A stretch of DNA of 64,000 nt, from NCBI GenBank assembly GCA_032988165.1, contig JANTQF010000039.1, positions 115,949-179,948 on the forward strand, written 5' to 3'. This DNA is from Emmonsiellopsis sp. PD_33. Its lineage: Eukaryota; Ascomycota; Eurotiomycetes; Onygenales; Ajellomycetaceae. Shown one piece after another: positions 44,381 to 55,919 of the stretch. The notes beneath the pieces were generated by a model that was not told the origin of the DNA, searched no databases, and saw nothing but the letters and a program-made list of their open reading frames with translations. A program made the translations under genes and the position numbers. Position 1 is the stretch's first letter; every line of letters begins with the position of its first letter.

Positions 44381-45976
44381 TTGCATGGCATGTTCACGAT
44401 TCAATCAGCCCCCCGTTCATTTTCCATCTTTCGTTTATCCTCTCAACTGCCTCGCGGGCTGTATGTTTCTCTCTCTGCTGTATCTTGGCTAGAGCGGTTC
44501 CATCATCGAAGGATGTCCTCCTCGCACCGCCCTCTGGAGTCGCAATCGTTCCCCAGCACAGGATTTGACTTAGTAGACCCCTCGGTTCTGCTGGAAGAAG
44601 AAACTATTCCGAATTATAAGCCCCAGAGATTCTACCCTGTTCGGATCGGCCAGGTTCTCAATCAACAATATCAAGTTGTGGGCAAACTTGGCTACGGCGC
44701 AAGTTCCACCGTCTGGTTATGTCGTGATTTACTGTACGTAAATAACGATCCGTACACGGATTGCCTGACAGTTCTCAAACTGATAGGCGTTACTAGAGGC
44801 CATGACTATGTTACTTTGAAGATTTATGTCAACAGCTCGAGGATGCACCGGGAGCTTCCTATCTACAGACATCTTGATAAAATTCACTCGAACCATCCCG
44901 GCCGCCGATGTCTGCGAATGTTACTCGACTCCTTCATAATTGACGGGCCTGACGGCCAGCATGTTTGCCGCGCTCATCATCCCCTTGGCATGAGCCTTCA
45001 CGAGTTGAAGACGCGGACCCGCGGGAAAGTCTTCAGTAAGGATGTTCTACGAACTGCTACTATTCTGCAGCTTTTGGCTGTTGTAGACTATCTACTCAAG
45101 GAAGCCCATGTCATTCACACTGGTTTGCGTCTATCACTGTCAGTTAGGTGCTTCCTCTTCTAAGTTAACTTCTCCTAGATCTGCAACCAAACAATCTCCT
45201 CATGGGAATTGATGATAAATCTGTGCTCGCCGAGTACGAAAAGGACGAGCTCACGCATCCAGTACCCTGAAAGGTAGAGGGTGATCGCACCCTCTATCTC
45301 TCTAGACCACTTCCCCTTACCTTTGGTCCACCGATTCTCTGTGATCTAGGTGAAGCAAGACTAGGTGATGAAGAACACCAGGATGATATCATGCCAGATG
45401 TATACAGGGCTCCTGAGGTAATCCTTGGCATGAAATGGGGCTACAAAGTTGATATCTGGAATGTTGCCATGGTGGTAAGAGAAGATACGAACCTCCAATC
45501 ACCATTTAATCATTGACGAAGTCTAACAAAATAATTAGATATGGGATCTTTTTGAGCATGATCGTTTATTCCAAGCAAGAAATTCCAATGGTGGACATGA
45601 TGATGCGTACCACCTTGCCCAGATGGTAGCAGTGTTGGGCCCACCACCTCTTGATTTCCTCAAGCAGGGCACCAACTTCCTAAAGTATTGGGATGAGAGT
45701 GGTCTGTTGACCCCCTAATTATGTCTCCTCCTGTTTCGCCCCCCACGCATTATTTATCACCTATTAACTCAATCGTTAGGGAACTGGAGAGGACTTGCGC
45801 CAATCCCCGATATAAACCTTGAGAAGCTTGAGCAACGACTCACTGGCGATGATAAGGACCTATTTCTACACTTCGTCAAGCGGATGCTCTGTTGGATGCC
45901 CGAGCAGCGGCCAACTGCGGAGGAGGCTATATTTGACCCTTGGCTGATGGAGGGCCTGTTTGACACCAGCAATTGA
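44381..45976 (+). pseudogene. SRPK-like kinase disrupted by a nonsense codon
   Basis: The exons are 44381 (or 44513)-44733, 44797-45122, 45179-45474, 45539-45701 and 45780-45976. From the ATG at 44513 they total 1203 nt in one consistent frame. It has the glycine loop LGYGASSTVWLCRDLL, lysine in YVTLKIYV, catalytic-loop equivalent HVIHTDLQPNNLLM, DLG in LCDLGEARLG, RAPEV and VDIWNVAMV. A single in-frame TGA at 45268-45270 interrupts it just after LTHPVP, where the family has Pro-Arg-Lys. It cannot be removed by an in-frame intron that I can find. Everything downstream is intact, so the lesion is recent. The 44381 start adds an Arg/Ser-rich presequence-like segment. A truncated product would lack the activation segment. 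Confidence 0.8.
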
Positions 45977-46460
45977 AGAAAGATCTAGTAAATTCCTCGC
46001 CGTCCATGGTGTTACATGGTAACTGTCATCTGTCCAATTATTCTAAATATACATACACGATTCTAGCCATAGTACGCACATTAAGTGCGTCCTCGACCTT
46101 GTCGCCCTCCTCTAGAATCTAGCGGGGCTCCTCAGCTATCATGGCATTTGACCATCTGCGAACGATCTTATAGTATGTCTCTACGTACATATAGAAATTA
46201 AAGCTGTATTATTTTGACCAGCCCAGGTTCATGGCGTGGCCAAGTATGTACATGTCAATTGCTGCGCTAAATCATTGCTCTCGACATCATCTATTCATAA
46301 CTACACCCAGTGTATATACTGCTTAACCCAAGAGAATAACCCCCATCAAAACGCCGTAGAGATGAATTCCATGTAACGCCCAAGCAAGCAGAAGTCCAAC
46401 AATATGCTAAAACGGGATATACCAAATACATGACTGAGCGAAGGGAAACGAAAAGGTTTT
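45977..46460. other. Intergenic, no gene seen
   Basis: This is AT-rich spacer between the pseudogene and the 3' end of vps24. Confidence 0.65.
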
Positions 46461-47254
46461 CTAACTCTTCAGCGCCTCGAGACGCCCCCTCATCTGCGCA
46501 AGGGTCTGTTCCTGGTCCTCGAATTCTTCCTCGACCGGCTCCTCCTCTTCCATCTTGGCTTCCGGCTTGAGCCCTTCCACCTTGGCCAGCTTGCCCTGCA
46601 GGACTTCCTGCAGCACCTTATCAACCTCTGAATCCGCCTCCTCTTCTTCCCCTTCAAGCATCTGATCCTGCGGGACCATGTCATCGACCAGCTCTTCGAT
46701 TATACCAGCTTTAACCAGCTCCATACCTAGCATGCCGTTAGCACATAGTAAACCCTCGCCTTCAATATATGTTTACACACTCAACTGCTGCATCGTCCCC
46801 ATCAGCTCCGGCAGGCGTATCAAATGGTTAACATTCTTCATAATGCCCGTGGAGGTCTTGAGACTGCCCTCGATCTTGCGCACGGCAAAGGCCTCGTTAA
46901 CCTGCATCTTGACGCTCTCCAGCTGCGCTTTACTCGTCGTGAGCCGCGAGCTCTGCTTGCGGATGCGGATCAGCTCGCGGGCGAAAGTGCGGGTTTCCTT
47001 GGCGGCCTGGGCGGCCTGGGAGGGGTTGCGCTCGGCCCGCCGCGAGGCAGCGACGATGTATTGTTTCGTTTTGGCGTCGAGGGCTTTGAGCTGGGTGATG
47101 TCGCGGTCGAGTTTGCGCGCGTTGGCGCGGATTAGACTATTGCATTTTCGCATCTGGATATAGGGGATTAGTGGGAGGTGAGTGGTAGAGGGGACGAGCG
47201 CAGTACCTGGGCAGCCGGGTCGGGCCCGAAGAAGACTGCTTTGAGGGACTCCAT
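46461..47254 (-). CDS. vps24: ESCRT-III subunit Vps24/CHMP3
   Basis: The exons are 47207-47254, 46781-47153 and 46461-46726, giving 228 residues. The N-terminal basic helix begins MRKCNSLIRANARKLDRDI after a 16-residue first exon. The ESCRT-III core is conserved (FARELIRIRKQSSRLTTSKA, MQVNEAFAVRKIEGSLKTST, MKNVNHLIRLPELMG). The C-terminal half is acidic and ends in the MIM1-like helix QTLAQMRGRLEALKS, which should bind Vps4. The protein assembles with Snf7 and Vps2 on endosomal membranes for multivesicular-body sorting. The middle splice site is set by the family sequence QQLSMELVKAGIIEE. It shares a promoter with the p23 gene. Confidence 0.93.
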
Positions 47255-47726
47255 GGGGGTATTTTATATTTTATATAGATTCAATGCGACGTCAGCGGGG
47301 GGGGTCATCGCTTGCCGCTGGAGGAAGTGAGGAGCAACAGCAGTGTTGGAGGGTGTAGATAGGCCAGAGAGAAGACGGAGAGAAGCCCAGGCCAGCATAC
47401 AATGCGGCGTAGAGTGCGGCAGGGCAGAGAATGTCGAGAACGCAGTAAGTAACAACCTCGAACTCGGGCTGGATCTGGAGATGATGTCTGTCGGTCCACC
47501 TGCCACTTTGGGCCGGCGGCTGAGTCAGCGTGCAAACCGGGCAAACGCCACGTGACGCGTGAGGCTTCCAGTACTTTCCAGACCTCAATGTCGAAGTGGA
47601 GAGTGGCACAGGGAAGAAACATCAACATCAGGGTCTACGCTCGCAACATCCCCCTCTCCTCTGGATTATCTTCTCGACTCGAGTCTTCTCCTCCACTCCG
47701 CTTCCCGCACTCTCTCGCCTCCCGCA
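47255..47726. promoter_or_regulatory. Bidirectional promoter of vps24 and p23
   Basis: This is a 472-bp head-to-head spacer. It contains TGAGTCA (47521-47527, Gcn4/CpcA or AP-1 type), CACGTG (47549-47554) and an imperfect heat-shock element TTCCAGTACTTTC (47566-47578, TTC-nn-GTA-nn-TTC). Confidence 0.55.
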
Positions 47727-48647
47727 ATGTCTACCACACAGACCCCCGAAGGTATGTCCCCCACACGCAGCCTGGGGAGCTATGATGTCCGAAGCTCCTT
47801 GGTTGATATCCCCCAGCTAGGGCCCTGCAACCACCCATTGTCTCGGCTTCAGCCCAGCGATACATGCATATCCATTGCCTCGATCACCCCAACTGACAAC
47901 ACGTTTGACAGTTCTCTGGGCCCAGCGCTCCTCCTCCACCGACCCCGCCAAAAACATCCTCTACGTCCACCTCGGCGTCCCCGACGTCTCCCCCGACTCC
48001 GCCAAGCTCAGTCTGACCTCCTCCTCCATATCCTTCACCGGCCACTCCGCCACCAAGAAGGTCGACTACAAGGTCGACCTGGAGCTGTACGGCGAGATCG
48101 ATGTCGAAAACTCCAAGTCGCATCACAGCCCCCGCGGCGTCGACCTCGTCCTGAGGAAGAAGGAGCTCAAGGAGGAGTACTGGCCCCGGTTCCTGAAGGA
48201 GAGCAAGAAGGTCCATTTCTTGAAGACGGATTTCGATAAAGTGGGTGTCATCTTTTTTCCTTGTTGGCCTATTTATATATGCTGATTACACTCTTTTAGT
48301 GGGTCGATGAGGACGAGCAGGATGAACTAGCGGACGAGGACTACTCCAACCTTGGTGGTATGGGCGGCATGCCTGGCATGGGCGGCATGGGCGGCATGGG
48401 CGCTGGCGGTGACTTTGGTGGCATTGATTTCTCAAAGCTAGGCGCTGGCGGCATGGGCGGCATGCCAGACCTGGGCGGCCTGGGAGGTGAAGGTGATGAA
48501 GGTGACGAGGGATCGGTACGTAATTGTCGTCACATGCGATCAATCTTTGCAAATACTGACAGTTTCGCAATTTAGGACGACGAGATGCCTGCCTTGGAAG
48601 AGGACGCTCAATCTACCGACAAGCCTAAGATCGAGGAGGTCAAATAA
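47727..48647 (+). CDS. sba1: Hsp90 co-chaperone p23
   Basis: The exons are 47727-47751, 47912-48240, 48300-48515 and 48576-48647, giving 213 residues. The CS domain starts VLWAQRSSSTDPAKN and contains NILYVHLGVPDV, a beta-sandwich, and the conserved LRKKELKEEYWPRFLKE and FDKWVDEDEQDE segments that contact Hsp90. A Gly/Met-rich linker (repeats of GGM, about 130-175) follows, and an acidic tail. The role is stabilising ATP-bound Hsp90 and client release in cytosol and nucleus. The first exon is only 25 nt and is followed by a 160-nt intron. It shares its promoter with vps24. Confidence 0.93.
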
Positions 48648-49915
48648 AATTCCCATGCGGTGTGTATATGTCTTGGTGGCCCTTCTGTCCAGCATCACGG
48701 CTAGAGCTCGCTTTCTACCCCCGACATTGAGGTACCTACGGACACGACGATGGAAGATGGGCCAGCTAAATGCGTTGGTATAAGCAAACAAAATGGAGAA
48801 AGGAGAAGAAACCCAAAAAAATGTTAATTATTATAGCCTGCCACCGTTGCCTTGCATCAGGGAGATGGCGGCAATGCAATGCAATGCAATGAGAAACATG
48901 ACTCTTGATGTGTTTTACATTACTGTCTGGCTCTTGTTTGAGCGATTGATCGATTGGAAGGACATGCATACATGCATGCATACTGCACTACATACTTACT
49001 AGCTTGTCCACCTACACCAAAAATATCTATTTCATATGAATAATTGCCCTTTTTCCTGACCACTGCTTTATTTTGTCATTTTGTTCTGGAATTATTTTGA
49101 AACTTAACTGGTGAAGCAGTTAGTATGTATCTGCTCCTCTAATTAAATATGTTTTCTCCTTGGTCTCATACTCTCTATCTGTCTATCAGTTATTTACTTC
49201 ACTTTATTTTTTCACTTCACCTAGCCCCTCCATATCATTTAATCACATGAGCATAATACATCAGTTTCATCCACACCCTCCCAGCTACTAAACAACCATT
49301 CATCTATCTATTCAGCAACTAGTCAGCTGAGTAATCACCTCACTAACCACCACCCTTAAATACCAAGCATAACCCTCTCTCCTCTTCACCCCCTAGCTAG
49401 TTAACTCCCAGCCGAGACCGAGGTATGCAGTTATCTAGATCGTCAATGCGGGCCATTGGGCCATTACCATTGGATATACCGTATAGTTACAAAGATTCAG
49501 CTCGAAGGATATGTCTCCGATGGTACATACATAGCCCGACTGGGCAAGCTATACATATAGCTGGTAAGCAAGCAGGAAGCAGGAAGCGGATGACTGAGAT
49601 AACTTGTACTGACTATAGAGATCAGATCTCAGCTCCAGCTAGTTAACTCACTGGTTACTCCGCAATACAGCCCCGGCATTATATATAGATTGGAATATGA
49701 ATGCTGAAGGGGAGGGAGGGGGGCTGTTTGACCCCGCAACCCCCCCCCTCCCCCCTCACTCCCTATATAACTATACATATAGTTCCCACGCTGGCAGTAT
49801 ATAATATCAACCACCTTGCACCTCTCTCTCCCTTTGTTCACGAGAGCATTCCCTCCTCCCCATCCCTCCAAACCCTCCTATCCACGAAAAGAAAAGAAAA
49901 GAAAAGAAAAGAAAA
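48648..49915. other. 1.3 kb intergenic, ADH promoter
   Basis: No gene is seen. Features are a GCAAT pentamer repeat near 48870-48890, several short T/C tracts, and a (GAAAA)n run immediately before the alcohol dehydrogenase ATG. Confidence 0.65.
49887..49915 (+). repeat. (GAAAA)n run in the ADH leader
   Basis: About five GAAAA units end directly at the ATG at 49916. They give a purine-rich leader. Confidence 0.8.
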
Positions 49916-51179
49916 ATGTCATCCCCCACCGCCCGCGCAATCGTCACCCACGCCCCGCCCTCCTCCTCCCCCTCCGGCAACCCCTGGAAACTCGAACCCA
50001 TCACCCCCAAACCGCTCGGAAAAACAGACCTGCGCGTCCGCATCGTCGCGTCGGGAATATGCCATACGGACCTACACATCGCCGAGCTTGGTGCGTATTT
50101 CGGTGGGTATCCGCGCGTTATGGGGCATGAAGGTATATATTATTCACTTTCCCACGGCTGTAAGATGGGGAGTGAGTGGTTTGGCTGATTTGGGATATTT
50201 CGAATATTCAGGAGCGGGATACGTCGAAGCAATCGGCGACGCCGTCACCGTCGCGCAGCCGGGCGACCCCGTGCTGCTCTCCTTCGCATACTGCGGGACA
50301 TGCAGGCTGTGCACGACGGGCCATCCGGCGCATTGTACGCGCTTTAGTGAGTTGAATTTTGCGGGGGCACCGGCGTTTATATCTGCGTCTACGGCTACAG
50401 CTACAGCTACGTCTACGACGGACGAACTGTCCGTCATCGGTTCGTTCTTCGGCCAGTCGAGCTTCGCCAGCGTCACGGTCGTGGCGGAGGAGTGCGTGGT
50501 GAATGTGAAGGAGTTTGTGAAGTCGGGGGAGGAGGAGGAGCTGAGGCTTTTCGCGCCGCTGGGGTGCGGGGTGCAGACGGGCTGTGCCAGTGTGACGAAT
50601 GTGGCGAGGGCGACGGCGGGGGATACGGTGGTGGTTATGGGGCTGGGAGGGGTGGGGTTGAGCTCGGTCATGGCGGCGAGGATTACGGGGTGCGGGGTGG
50701 TTGTTGGCATTGATAGGGTGGAGGGGCGGCTGGGGCTGGCGAGGGAGCTGGGTGCGACGCATGTTATTAATACGGCGGTGTTTGAGGATTTGGAGGGGGT
50801 TACGGAGAAGGTGCTGGCCCTGACGGAGGGGTTGGGAGCTACTGTTGTCATTGATACGACGGGGTATGGCCCGCTGATGGAGGCCGGGGTTAACTTTACC
50901 AGCCCCCTGGGCCGCTATGTGCAGATTGGGGCGCCGCCGGCGCTGGACGCGGCGTTGACGCTCCCGGTCTCGCCGTTGTTGGTTACTGGGAAGACTATCG
51001 TGGGGACTATTGAGGGGGATGCGGTGGCGAGGGAGTATGTGCCGAGGATGCTGGGGTGGTATAGAGAGGGGAAGTTGCCGTTGGAGAAGATTGTGAAGAC
51101 GTTCAGGCCGGAGGAGTTTCAAGAGGCGCTGAAGGAGATGGCGAGTGGGGAGGCAGTTAAGCCTGTTATTGTTCGGTAG
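49916..51179 (+). CDS. Zinc-dependent alcohol dehydrogenase (aryl-alcohol type)
   Basis: The exons are 49916-50132 and 50212-51179, giving 394 residues. The medium-chain dehydrogenase fold is clear. Catalytic zinc ligands lie in GICHTDLHIAELG and VMGHEGAGYV, and a structural zinc loop in YCGTCRLCTTGHPAHC. The Rossmann motif VVVMGLGGVGLSSVMAA is followed by an Asp (VVGIDRVEGRL) that predicts NAD over NADP. It is closest in layout to fungal aryl/benzyl alcohol dehydrogenases, interconverting an aromatic alcohol and aldehyde. An Ala/Thr-rich insert (ASTATATATSTTDE) is unusual. The codon usage is very GC-rich at third positions. Confidence 0.9.
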
Positions 51180-51600
51180 TTTGTTGTTTGATTATGTTGT
51201 TTTTGGTAGGAATATCAAACCGTTGACTCGTTGAACGATAGGGGTAGCCCCTTTTCCGGTTTTTAGCCAGTTCTACTAGCAACATCCCAACCACCGTCTC
51301 AATGTTAGAAAGAAGAGAGAAGAGAAGAGAAGGGGAGATGTTGAGTTGGGAGTTAAAGTCACACTTATAACAAAGGTAAAACGACAATGCCCCTTTTGGA
51401 TCCATTTAATCCTCAGTAACCCGTAGTCTAATTACGAGCGGGAACTGATCAACCAATGGTACAAAATACATAACCACGTTGACCAACAGCAGCATATTAT
51501 CCAATCCAACTAATCTAATGGAATTGCCATCTACCTATCCCTCACTCACCCTCTTCAACCAAACAATAGAACCATACATTCCATATCCAACCCCCCAACC
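51180..51600. other. Convergent spacer
   Basis: The 3' ends of the ADH gene and of the KEN-box gene meet here. Nothing else is seen. Confidence 0.6.
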
Positions 51601-52409
51601 TCACTCCCACCCCCCAGCACACCACCCACCTATCCCTATCCCATCCTCAGCAGAAAACACATCATCACCACCACACTCACCATCACAATCAACACCCCCA
51701 TCCACCCCATCCAACCCCCCACCCCCACCAGCATCCATATCCAACACTCCCAACACCCTCCGCCCCCGCAACTGCCCTCTCCCATGCCCCCGCCCTCTCA
51801 CACCACGGCACCGGCACCGGCGCCGGTAACCTCCCTGCCCCTGTCCCCGTGTTTCAACCGTGGTGCGCTGCGGTGGCGGGGGGATATTCTCTTTCTCCTC
51901 GATACCAGTATGCATATTCATATGCGTCGCTCCGGGCTTCTCGGTTTCGTTTTCGTTTGTAGTGACGTTTTCCTTCGCGATGATGGCGTCAGTAGTGGTG
52001 CTGGTGTTGGTGTCGGTATCAATGTAAATGTTAAACAGCAGGCCGCGACGACGATGCCTAGTTGCGGATATCTCGAGGTCTGTGTCTATGGCAGATGCAG
52101 CGTCGGCGGGAGATACGGGTTGGGTATGGTGGTGGTGGTGTTGTTGTTGTCTATTATTGAGAATCCGTGCGTTCTCATCGCTTCTTGTTCGTGGATGAGA
52201 TAGCTGGTTGTGGTTGTCGGCTCTCAGTCTGCTCGATGACGGATCTGTTTAGGGATTAGAGATCATAGCTGGGTATATTTCATGAGATGATTAAACCCAC
52301 CGTGAGCGGGAGGGAAGCGGACTGGTTGGCTGGTGGATGGCCGGCGTGGAGAGTCAGGGGTGGCATTGATATCCATGTCCATGTCCATATCCATGGCTAA
52401 GAGAGGCAT
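51601..52409 (-). CDS. Hypothetical low-complexity protein with KEN box
   Basis: The exons are 52301-52409 and 51601-52244, with a 56-nt GT..AG intron, giving 250 residues. The N-terminus is MPLLAMDMDMDMDINATPDS followed by a Ser/Pro/Arg-rich segment (SPRRPSTSQPVRFPP). Gln/His runs, Thr/Asn-rich segments and the motif EEKENIPPPPQ occur in the middle. The last ~80 residues are Arg/Gly- and then Gly/Asp-rich, possibly an unrecognised intron or 3' UTR read through. KEN followed by IPP resembles APC/C degrons of cell-cycle proteins. No domain is recognised. The frame is consistent over both exons, but low complexity makes the call uncertain. Confidence 0.5.
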
Positions 52410-53870
52410 TGTTGTGGGGGTTGGAGTTTAGTAGCTAGCTAGGGGATGGGAGATGGGTGTTTCTTATATTCGAAACAGATGATACAAAGACCGGGGGGAG
52501 CCCGTTGCCATGGATGGATGGATAGACAGCAAAGCCCCTCGCAGTGATAATAAGGGCTATGATATTTAATACCCCAAGGCCACTGCCATGAGCTAGCATA
52601 CCACCAAAAGCAAAAGAAAAAAAGAAACCTCCTAGTGCGGGTTTCTAGAAAGAAACAAGGCCCCCTCCTCTCCTCTTCTAGTGTGTAGAAGAATCGCCCG
52701 GCTTCGACCCTTGGTGTCAAAGGAAAATATCTATCTATCTATATATATCTCCCCATGCCAATGCCAATGCCAACAAGATGAACAAAGCCATTCATTCATT
52801 ATCCACCCCACCCCCCCCCCCAATCATAGATAGAATAAAGGGTGTTTTTGAAATAAGGGAAATCCCATAGAGTTTGGACTCAACTCAATGAAGATAGACG
52901 TTGGGAAGAGAAGAAAAGAATAAAGAAAGAGAGGAAAGAAAAGAAGTGGCTCCCAGCAGTCAGTACTGATAGTCAATCCAGGTAACGTAACGGGAAACCA
53001 TCTATCTACATTAGCACGTTGTGGGTGAGGTAGATAGATGCAAATCTCAGCTCACTGTCATAACGTTCCCATTGACGTAGGTATTTGACATGGCAATTCC
53101 ATATGTTGATGTTGATGTTGATGGTGCCAGAGTTGGATGGACATGGTCAGTCAGGGGTAACTATCCCCTGAGTAAAACCCCCGATGCTGACCGGTTAGAC
53201 CAACCAACCAATATTTAAACGATTGCACACGCAAATGCGATATCATAAGGAATGACTGCAACGAATGGAAAAAAGCCACAAGGAAAAAAGGAATCTAGTT
53301 GACTGGGTGGGTGGCTCAAGAGAGCTCGAAAAATGTCTTTCCAACAAACGAACGAACCGAGGGACCAACGGACAGAATAAACAAGTCCCCCCTCCGCCCG
53401 TCCCTGGAGTAATATCTTCTTTTCTTTTCTTCTTGAGAAAATAAATAGCAAAAAAGGAAAAATGTTCAAAGCAGAATAGATATAAAACAAAAGAAATATA
53501 TATGCCCAATGTGGTTTCCCCCCCCGACCGACCAATCGCTAATAGCACCATCATCACACGCATCACATCTGCAATCATCAAGTTCAAATTGGTCGAGCGG
53601 GAACCAATCCATCAACCAACCAATCAACCGACCGGCCTGTCTCTAGCTTCGTCGCCGTCTTGTTGCGGTTATCCAGTGTTTGCAAAGAATTGCCTGCCAC
53701 AGCATCAAATATACGTATATGTGATGGATGCACCCCTGGATGTTCCACAACGGGACGAAACCGACGTGACCGGTTGACTGATTTTGATCTTGAAAAATCC
53801 CAATTTTCATCATTAAAAACTCCCATTAAAAGAACACACACACAGATAAAAAAGCAAATGATCTAATTTC
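52410..53870. other. 1.5 kb intergenic
   Basis: No gene is seen. It has ATCT repeats near 52730-52750, a C run near 52808-52821 and T/C tracts. It is the promoter of the KEN-box gene and the 3' flank of tma46. Confidence 0.6.
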
Positions 53871-55120
53871 CTACCCCGCGCCCTCGACGGGTGTTGGCCG
53901 GTCTTCCGAGCTGGCGGTGCCGTTCGTCGTCGCCGCAGAAGATCCGCCACGGAGCTTCGCAATTCGTTCTTCCTCAGTCTGGTCGCGCAGGTTCTCGGTC
54001 TCACGACGGAGGGCCTCCATGTTGAAATCGTCCTGGTCTTCGTCTTCGTCTTCGCTTTCCTCCTCTGAGTCGTGCCAGTCGCCGCTCTCGAACATGGCGC
54101 GACCGGTGGCTTCCTTGGCTTTGCGGGCCTCTTCCTCGGCGGCTTTCTTGTCCAGGCGGTCCTTTTTCCACTTGGCAAAGGTCTCCGGGGTGACGGGCGT
54201 GAGCTTGCCGGTGAGCTTGTGGCGCTCGGATTCGAGGAAGTCTTCTAATGTGAGAGTTTTCAAGGGCGACTTGTCCATGAGCGCCTTTTCGGCCGCTCGT
54301 TGTTCCTTGGTTTTGAGGATGAATCTGCACAAACGTTAGAACGCAAAAGTAATAAAAGACAAGCAGAAAAAAAAAGACATACCCAGGCGGCAGACTATGT
54401 CTATACATGCACTTATCCCCCCCATTCGGACACACCCAGAACCAGCCATACTTCTGATTCTCCACCGCCTCAATAAAGTACTTGCAGACCTTATCCGTCG
54501 TCGTCTTCGGATTACCATGCTTGCTCATCACGACAGTGCGCAACTTCTCCTCGTCCCACGTATCCATCGAGTCCTCCTTCTTCGTCTCCTCAGCACCATC
54601 ACGAGTGTCAGAGTACAGATCGCGCTTGGCCGCCTTGCGCTCGATCGACAGGTCATGGCTGAACTTGCACCTCTTGCCCTTCTCGCAGTTGCCCTTTTTA
54701 TGGAACACGCACAGCACCGTCTTGGGGTCCACGCCGAAGGGGACCTTTTGCACCTGCACGGGCTTGAAGAGCTCTGCGGCCTCGCGCCGGGCTTGTTCGG
54801 CGGCGGCCTTGTCCTTTTCCCGCTGGAGCTTCTCGGCCTCCTTCCGTTTGGCGTCGGGGTTCTTGTTGGAGTGTGCTTGCGCCTGGAGCTGGGCTATCTG
54901 TTTTTTGGCCGAGCCTCCTTTTTTCTGCTGGGGTTAGTATTTGGATGTAGGAGGGGGGGGGGTATGACGGGAGCATACATTTTTCATGCCAAACGTCTAC
55001 AAAATCAAAAGCAGGTAGTCAGCAAACAAAGACCCGAATACCAAGCGGGGGTCTGCTCACCTTGTCCTCGACGCTGGCCTTGGACTTCTTGGGCTGGTCG
55101 GGGCCCTTCTTGGGAGGCAT
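53871..55120 (-). CDS. tma46: CCCH zinc-finger translation factor Tma46/DFRP1
   Basis: The exons are 55061-55120, 54979-54996 (18 nt), 54383-54924 and 53871-54324, giving 357 residues. The N-terminus is MPPKKGPDQPKKSKASVEDK, followed by TFGMKNKKGGSAKKQIAQL. The first CCCH finger is CVFHKKGNCEKGKRCKFSHD and the second spans VCKYFIEAVENQKYGWFWVC through PNGGDKCMYRHSLPPGF. The DFRP domain follows (TLEDFLESERHKLTGKLTPV), then a coiled charged segment and acidic EEESEDEDEDQDDFN. Proteins of this family bind and stabilise the GTPase Rbg1/DRG1 and associate with ribosomes. The 18-nt exon is set by the family sequence. It is divergent from ost4. Confidence 0.93.
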
Positions 55121-55661
55121 TTTGGCGGTTGTGTGGACGGGTTGATATTGAACTGGAAAAGACTGGACTGCGGGATCACCGCCACACGCGCACACAGGAG
55201 TGCAACGGGAGACTTCTCGCCAGCTGGCTTGGGGAGAAGATGGGTATATATCAGGGATATCAGGGATATAAATAATAAATAAAGACAGGAGAGGGTGTGG
55301 AGCAACGGCGTGGAGGGAGTTGGCAAGAGAACGAGCCTGCGGTGGTGGGGAAGGTTTGGCGGCGGCGGCGAGGCTTGGCGCGCGTGGCAACAGCGAGGGG
55401 CGGTGTGCGCACGGCCAGCTCCAGCGTCAAGCCTCAAGGTGTCAACTTGCGCTTTCTTCTACTTATCTGCCAGACAGACACCTATCTATATACTGCTCTC
55501 CCCGTCCAGCAGCTGCCCAGTCCACGTCCAGTCTGCCTAACCACCACTCCCTCCTCACTCCCTACCCAGGTATCCCCAATCCAATCCACCTATCCCACCC
55601 TCACCTACTACCACCTCACTCACTAACTAACCCCCCCAGCACACACCACCGCGCCGCCAAA
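55121..55661. promoter_or_regulatory. Bidirectional promoter of tma46 and ost4
   Basis: This is a 541-bp head-to-head spacer, C/T-rich on the ost4 side. A possible leader intron of ost4 (CCAG/GTATCC near 55567 to CCCCCCCAG near 55639) is visible. Confidence 0.5.
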
Positions 55662-55919
55662 ATGATAACAGACGACCAACTCTACCAACTCGCCATCTTC
55701 CTCGGCTCCTGCGCCATGCTGCTCATCCTCCTCTACCACTATCTCGAAGTCAACGCCAAGGACGTCTCCGAACCTGTCACGGCGTCATCTACATCGTCGA
55801 AACAACCTGCGCCGTCCTCCTCGGCGGCGGCGGTGGCGGCGGCGGGGGGTAGGCAGAGCGGGACGAGCACGCCGGCTGGGGCTGTTGCTGGTGGGGGCAT
55901 AGGGGGGAAGAGGGGATGA
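55662..55919 (+). CDS. ost4: Oligosaccharyltransferase subunit Ost4
   Basis: This is an 85-residue single-exon ORF. Residues 1-32 (MITDDQLYQLAIFLGSCAML...) form the single transmembrane helix characteristic of Ost4, with a short luminal N-terminus. In the family it stabilises the Ost3/6-Stt3 subcomplex in the ER membrane for N-glycosylation. The yeast protein is about 36 residues; here a ~50-residue Ser/Ala/Gly-rich tail (SSTSSKQPAPSSSAAAVAAA, ending GGKRG) is added on the cytosolic side. Confidence 0.88.
   Translation: MITDDQLYQLAIFLGSCAMLLILLYHYLEVNAKDVSEPVTASSTSSKQPAPSSSAAAVAAAGGRQSGTSTPAGAVAGGGIGGKRG

Noticed and set aside
45241..45310. Intron that would remove the in-frame TGA of the kinase pseudogene
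   Set aside because: The only GT..AG pair around the stop (44 nt) leaves the following exon out of frame.
50208..51122. 304-codon ORF opposite the alcohol dehydrogenase
   Set aside because: It is an antisense shadow of a GC-rich gene. The Arg/Pro/His-rich translation has no domain.
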